This document shows positions 5,609 to 6,946 of a stretch of 6,946 nucleotides of DNA, one piece after another. Within the stretch, counting starts at the first letter, position 1; every line of letters begins with the position of its first letter. The DNA is from Proteobacteria bacterium UBA6522 (GTDB lineage: Bacteria > Pseudomonadota > Gammaproteobacteria > Steroidobacterales > Rariloculaceae). The notes beneath the pieces are model-generated. The model made no database searches and was not told the origin of the DNA. It was given only the letters and a program-made list of their open reading frames with translations. Where the stretch lies: contig DJLG01000051.1 of NCBI GenBank assembly GCA_002434915.1, forward strand, positions 1-6,946, given 5' to 3'. A program made the position numbers and the translations under genes.

Positions 5609-6946
5609 CTAATCCCAGACTATGGGCTGAAGGCCTGTTGAGTGAATAATTTCTGCTACTGATTCCGAAGAAATAAATTGAATCAGCTGTTCGGCAGCTT
5701 GTTGATTTGATGCATTATTCATTATGCCAGCAGAAAAAATTGATGGTCGCTGTAACTCTATAGGTATCGTTCCTGCAAGCTCTGCACCCTCAATTGGTAA
5801 AATGGCACTTATTTGTTGAAATCCAATTTCAACATCACCTCGGACTACAGCGCTTGCAACCCGTTCAGTGACTATACGAGATGTTTTGTCTTGAATTTGT
5901 TGCCAAATTCCAAGTTCCGGAAATATCGTTGTGGCTAGATATGTGCCGCTGACGCTAGCCGAATAACCGATAGATTGTGCTTCTAGCAATGTTTGAATAA
6001 ATGCTTCGCGAGTGCTTATATCAGGTTTGGGTGCTCCACTTAGAACAGCCATACCGATAATTGATCTTACCAGGTCCACTGGGCTATCAGGTTGTATGTA
6101 ACCTGAGGTGACAAGCTCATCGAGAGGTGGTCTGTTTAGAATCAGAACATCTGCAACCTCACCCCGAGCCAAACGATTAGGGATAGAATCAGGCGCTCCA
6201 CCCAGTGAAGCGCCATATTCGGTATTTACTTTAATACCGGTGGCTTCTTCAAAGATTGGTCCAAGAATATTAAATGCGGCTGTAAACCCTCCTGAAGTAA
6301 ATACTTTTACCTGACCAGAGTTTTCAAGCGCTATTGGCATCAAACCAGTGGATTCTATGACAGGTGCTGCTGCTTCTGAGGCCAGAAAATCTAGTAGCTT
6401 TCTTGCGTTCTCATCATTTACAACATTTGACGTCATTACTGCCACAATTGTTGAGACTTGTTGTATTTCATCAGGAATTGCACCCGCATAATCTGCGCCA
6501 GGGATAGGAAGAATCTCGCTTCTTGCCTGAAAACCTATTTCAACCTCTCCACGTGCTACAACCGTGGCGACACGTTCTCCTACAACCCGAGTTGTTTTAT
6601 CTCTAATTTGCTCCCAGATTCCTAGTTCTGGAAATACAACATTGGATAGGTAGGTGCCACTTACACTAGCTGAATACCCTATGCTTTCTGCAGCCAATAC
6701 AGTCTCAATGAAGGCATCCATAGTGCTTATGTTTGGTTGAGATGCGCCGCCGCGCACAGCCATGCCTACTATAGAACGCGCCAGATCAGTACGGGTTGAT
6801 GTTTGAATTCTCCCGGTAGCGACAATACCCGGATAACCTCTAGCATTGAATATGAGTAAATCTGAGTTTTCACCACGTTGCAGTCGAACTGGAATGGATT
6901 GTGGTCCACCCCCCATCGAGGATCCATATTCAATGATTACCTTGAT
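5609..6946 (-). CDS. Tandem double substrate-binding protein, ModA-like (SBP_bac_11), N-terminus outside the window
   Basis: The frame is open from the window edge (6946) to a TAG at 5611-5609, giving 445 visible residues. An internal ATG at 6916 is not the true start, because the ten codons before it (IKVIIEYGSS) align with the second copy (IKVNTEYGAS). The protein holds two periplasmic binding domains of the ModA-like type used by ABC importers. The first is partial (1-208). The second is complete: 209-237 carries the first strand and the SGGFTAAFNILGP loop, and 238-445 the remainder. Shared motifs include SIPxRLxRGE, RSIxGMAV, SIGYSASVSGTYL, FPELGIW, VEIGFQ and STGLxPI. Single-domain relatives run about 250-270 residues, so a fused pair is unusual. 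A signal peptide should lie beyond the edge. The ligand is unknown; molybdate should not be assumed, since many ModA-like proteins bind other anions or small organics. No permease or ATPase is visible nearby. Confidence 0.88.
   Translation of the reverse strand: MKVIIEYGSSMGGGPQSIPVRLQRGENSDLLIFNARGYPGIVATGRIQTSTRTDLARSIVGMAVRGGASQPNISTMDAFIETVLAAESIGYSASVSGTYLSNVVFPELGIWEQIRDKTTRVVGERVATVVARGEVEIGFQARSEILPIPGADYAGAIPDEIQQVSTIVAVMTSNVVNDENARKLLDFLASEAAAPVIESTGLMPIALENSGQVKVFTSGGFTAAFNILGPIFEEATGIKVNTEYGASLGGAPDSIPNRLARGEVADVLILNRPPLDELVTSGYIQPDSPVDLVRSIIGMAVLSGAPKPDISTREAFIQTLLEAQSIGYSASVSGTYLATTIFPELGIWQQIQDKTSRIVTERVASAVVRGDVEIGFQQISAILPIEGAELAGTIPIELQRPSIFSAGIMNNASNQQAAEQLIQFISSESVAEIIHSTGLQPIVWD
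5612..6235 (-). repeat. Internal duplication, copy 2 (C-terminal domain of the double binding protein)
   Basis: These 208 codons (visible residues 238-445) align without any gap to the first copy at an offset of exactly 711 bases. I count about 117 of 208 identical residues by eye (about 56%). This copy looks the more typical of the family: for example, LDELVTSGYIQPDSPVDL and FQQISAILP resemble single-domain relatives as I remember them. Confidence 0.9.
6323..6946 (-). repeat. Internal duplication, copy 1 (N-terminal domain of the double binding protein, 5' part missing)
   Basis: These 208 codons (visible residues 1-208) are the partner of the copy at 5612-6235. The copy probably extends past the window edge by about the 29 residues that open the second domain. 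It departs from the second copy mostly in three segments: GYPGIVATGRIQTSTRTDL, FQARSEILP, and the stretch after IQQVSTIV, while the core blocks are unchanged. Confidence 0.88.

Noticed and set aside
5609..6946. Naming the double binding protein as ModA for molybdate
   Set aside because: ModA-like folds serve many ligands, no modB/modC genes are in view, and specificity residues cannot be assigned by eye.

Overview
The window is moderately AT-rich bacterial DNA. Every gene I can support lies on the minus strand, so the biological order runs from the right edge to the left. The contents suggest a Gram-negative bacterium, most likely an aquatic or marine gammaproteobacterium. The evidence is a TonB-dependent catecholate-type siderophore receptor coupled to a PiuC/YbiX-type dioxygenase, a layout known from Fur-regulated loci such as fiu-ybiX of E. 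coli, plus a large outer-membrane-type protein of the CBM9-like/DUF5916 family. The taxonomic guess is inference only.

In order of transcription: (1) 6946-5609, a periplasmic substrate-binding protein of the ModA-like (SBP_bac_11) type. It is cut by the window edge at its N-terminus and consists of two copies of the same domain in tandem, with a period of exactly 237 residues. (2) 5554-3302, a 750-residue secreted protein with an N-terminal CBM9-like domain and a C-terminal DUF5916 region ending like an outer-membrane beta barrel; it starts 54 bases after the first gene. (3) A 157-base intergenic region (3145-3301) with a plausible sigma-70 promoter and a small inverted repeat. (4) 3144-874, a 756-residue TonB-dependent siderophore receptor. 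(5) 869-189, a 226-residue Fe(II)/2-oxoglutarate dioxygenase (PiuC family), only 4 bases after the receptor. (6) 104-1, the first 34 codons of a probably exported protein that continues beyond the left edge.

Genes 4 and 5, and possibly 6, look like one iron-acquisition operon: the receptor brings a ferric catecholate-type siderophore across the outer membrane, and the dioxygenase acts in an iron-linked step whose substrate is not established. Genes 1 and 2 look like a separate transcription unit of uncertain purpose, possibly uptake of an unknown ligand. No ABC permease or ATPase is visible beside the binding protein.

The most unusual item is the fused double substrate-binding protein: about 56% identical between halves with no gaps, yet with synonymous codons well diverged, so both halves appear to have been kept by selection. 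I see no RNA genes, CRISPR arrays, insertion sequences or convincing terminators. The region is otherwise ordinary, and I do not see an obviously new multi-gene system.
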